Assembly: GCA_021018815.1 (NCBI GenBank)
Contig: JAITYX010000041.1
Span: forward strand, 3,224,001 to 3,288,000
DNA: 64,000 nt
Reading direction: 5' to 3'
Source of the DNA: Talinum fruticosum
Lineage: Eukaryota; Streptophyta; Magnoliopsida; Caryophyllales; Talinaceae
Both the position numbers and the translations under genes were made by a program. Below, in pieces: positions 61,544 through 64,000 of this stretch (position 1 is the first letter of the stretch; each line of letters opens with the position of its first letter). The notes beneath the pieces are model-generated. The model was not told the DNA's origin. It saw only the letters and a list, made by a program, of their open reading frames with translations, and ran no database searches.

Positions 61544-63714
61544 GGTTGCAACAAATGACAATCTATAGAGAGAGACTCGACAATTTAGAGAGAGAAGACC
61601 CATCTCCGAGATCTTCATGGAACCCGTCTTCAAACCACCCCCAAAGCCCCCGACCCAGCTGAGTTCTTTTGCTATCCCCATTGTCTTAAAACCTTACCTT
61701 CTCCTAAGCTTTTCCGATCTCTTCCGGTTTGTTTTAGAACCGGATTTTCGTCCTCTCTCTCTCCGTTTCTCTTGCAAGATCAATCGCCCCACTTCTAATT
61801 TTCGATCAATTTCCTTGCCTCGGACATGGTACCTTTGCTTATGATTTTGCAATTACCGATCTAACCGAGACCTTTAGTTGTTCCCCAATTCTAAAAATCT
61901 TACTTCGCCCGAAAGCTACCGATCTCTGCTAGTTTATTTCATATATAACTTATTGGTTCCCACTTCATGTCTCTCGTTTGCTTACTTAGAGAAGAAAGAT
62001 CATTCGGGCACTTTTCATTTGCTAATCGATCTTTTTGCTCCAGTCATTTTACATTTACGCTAGAGTGTCCAGTTGTTGATTTATCCTAGGTCTCCCTATT
62101 GCAAGGTGATTTTGACCTCTCAAGACCATTTGTATGGAGAGTTGTGGTGGTATCCATAAAGGAAGATCTTGTTGTTCACTTCCCTGTTGGTTTTCTTCGA
62201 TCATCTCCCTCAATATCTTGGATGGGGAACACGACCAATTCTCTAAAACTAAGAGGATTCATGACTTTTCAACGCATTTGCTGCTAATTTCTCGGTCTAT
62301 AAGCTCGATGACAATGATTTCTCGAAGAAAGGGGTGCACATGTCTTTTTAAAAGCCATTCTCGGTCAAAGCTCAAGATATTGATTCATGTTTACAACTTC
62401 TTGACTTCATTTCAGCTGGGAAGACGATACACATAACTCTTTTCTTAAGTGATATCTTTCCTTTCTCCTTTGTGGATCTTTATTGTCTGCTATGGTTTAT
62501 CCCCAAGATGTGAAGGATTTGGGTGTCTCTATTGTGTTGGATGAGCGTTATTTGATGTATCTTCCTCTTGGTGTCTTCTCGATCCGTAACGAGCTAAGTC
62601 CTTTCTGTTTAGAGTGGGATATGTTCTCTTTTGATTTGTTTAGATCCACCCTTGGGTGAATAGCCTGTTTGCTGTACCCCATGTTTTCTAGTTTTTGCTT
62701 AGAGACGTTTGATCGCTAAATTGAGTTGTTTTATTACACTTTAGGAGGATCTCCTTTGGGTTGTTGTCTGGAAAGTTATGAGTCTGTGAATGTCGCGCCG
62801 TTACTCGGCTATTTGGTTTCCCATTTATTCCTTTTCTCCCTGTTTTGTATTGCCTCCTTTGGTGCACACATTTTCTAGGCTTGTAGCTTTGGTAGGATTT
62901 TTTGGTAGCTGCTGGTATTTTTGTTGTTGGTTTAGGTCCTTTATTGAGTTTGTTAGGGATGAGATAGCCAAGAATGGTTCTCTAGTTTGCACAAGACTGA
63001 CCTCTACATCATATCTAATTTCACTCTTGGGGTTATTTTTGTATCACTATTTGGTTGGATTTGCTCCTTTTACTTTCTATTTGTCACAACTTCAAAGTTG
63101 GTTAATTTTTGTCGAGCTTCTCAAGACATTTGAGGTAATATCTTGCATATTTCTACTCGTGTTTCAAGTTGTTCATTTCAACTATTTCGCAATTTATCTT
63201 CATTTGTTGGTACATTAGTGATGCTATTATTGAACTTCTTGTCTGTTCAACTGAGTTGCTCATGGGAAGATTTCAAGCTGTGGAAGGTTAGAGGAGAGGA
63301 CCGGGCAAGGCATATGATAGCAAGAAGGATTTCTTTTTGTTGTACTTTTATTGTTATTTTTAAAGAACCAATCAAGATGTATTATTGGGACTGCTTTTAA
63401 TGTTATTATTCTCTTTAATCTGTTTATTTTGGCAAAAGGAATTGTAGGAATACCTGTAATTCCTAAGGCCTTATTTCTGACCATCCCTAATAGTGACAAA
63501 ATCTCTAGGAGTATTATATTCCAGGGTTCCCCAGAGAGGAACCCCTAAGGCTGCTTAAGATCCCGACTTAGGGTTAATGGTTTTCTCTTTGATTGGTGGA
63601 AGCGCGGTTCTAGGTTTTCAAAGGTTTTTCTGAAAATTTCGGCAGAGTTTCCTCCGTAGTATGGCTAATCCCATAGGCTTAAAGCCTTAACCTTGCATGA
63701 AACACATTCATAAA
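61544..63714. other. Unassigned region with open frames but no recognised gene
   Basis: Several frames lack domain signatures: 61617-61844 (proline-rich start), 62134-62436, 62492-62659 (55 codons, MVYPQDVKDLGVSIVLDERY then LMYLPLGVFSIRNELSPF) and 62790-63218 (T-rich, hydrophobic). The 62492 frame has balanced composition and might be an exon or a decayed element. Nothing identifies it. Confidence 0.3.
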
Positions 63715-63860
63715 CTCAATGAGGCACACGCTCGAGTATCAACAACACAAGCTGAACAAGCCACACGCTCGAGTATCAACAACACAAGTTCAACGAGCCA
63801 CACGCTCAAAGTAAATACAACACAAACTCAACAAGCCACACGCTCGGAGTATTGACATAG
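63715..63860. repeat. Minisatellite, 37-38 bp unit, four copies
   Basis: CACACGCTC starts at 63725, 63762, 63799 and 63837. Each unit continues (G/A)AGTAT/AAGTAAA...CAACACAAGCT/ACTCAACAAGC. Confidence 0.9.
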
Positions 63861-64000
63861 GGATTTTATATTCATAGTCAAAACTTAAGTTCACATATAG
63901 CCGATCTTTACAAACATCTTTACAAACAAGAAGGCAGAAAAACATGTCGTAAGTCCGGCATCTCCTATCCGTCTCGCTATTTCGAAAGCCAAAGGCAACT
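63861..64000. other. Window end, nothing recognised
   Basis: 140 bp after the minisatellite without a visible feature. Confidence 0.5.

Noticed and set aside
62790..63218. 142-codon hydrophobic ORF
   Set aside because: Phe/Leu-rich because the strand is T-rich; no family pattern and no regulatory context.

Overview
The window looks like nuclear DNA of a flowering plant, most likely a eudicot. It has one intron-rich kinesin gene closest to the NACK1/HINKEL group, an nsLTP type 2 gene, many plant transposon families and AT-rich intergenic DNA with long SSRs. The species cannot be named from the sequence. No rRNA, tRNA, CRISPR or prokaryotic signals were seen.

Layout. 1-2601: repeat-like DNA that may end in a decayed LTR. 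4087-4383: an intact nsLTP2-type gene. 4605-10700: a complete but dead Ty3/gypsy element (TSD GTTGT). 11062-21591: a dead Ty1/copia element (TSD GAAAT) carrying a 5'-truncated LINE in its 5' LTR and a 4.9-kb non-autonomous CACTA element (TSD CAA) in its 3' LTR. The CACTA interior holds several long foldbacks. 23.6-23.9 kb: a broken DUF579/IRX15-like gene fragment. 24.2-37.8 kb: at least three related hAT-type elements and a 2.5-kb Pack-type hAT (27227-29733, TSD CCGTGACT) carrying fragments of an OVATE-family gene, a NOL9/GRC3-like kinase gene and an unidentified gene, itself inside a probable solo LTR. 38.55-42.61 kb: four tandem ~1-kb units, each with a variable ATT microsatellite. 43.97 and 45.95 kb: two paralogous small secreted cysteine-rich ORFs with a duplicated module, apparently remodelled from nsLTP2 genes like the one at 4087.

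47.1-55.6 kb: a NACK1-type kinesin gene on the minus strand, whose 14 coding exons can be placed. It lacks one base in an exon encoding the end of the motor domain. A mitosis-specific (MSA) element lies upstream. The last intron is swollen by inserted DNA, including a gypsy-type LTR end. 55.7-64 kb: intergenic DNA with a mariner/Stowaway-ended element, long purine/pyrimidine tracts, a Tourist-like MITE, another hAT-type element and a 37-bp minisatellite.

Few genes here act together. The nsLTP2 gene and the two cysteine-rich genes appear to be one dispersed family: they share upstream sequence, TATA position, signal peptide, a C-x-P-x-K-I start and 3' remnants, and transposon insertion has pushed them about 40 kb apart. 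The kinesin is an independent housekeeping cell-division gene.
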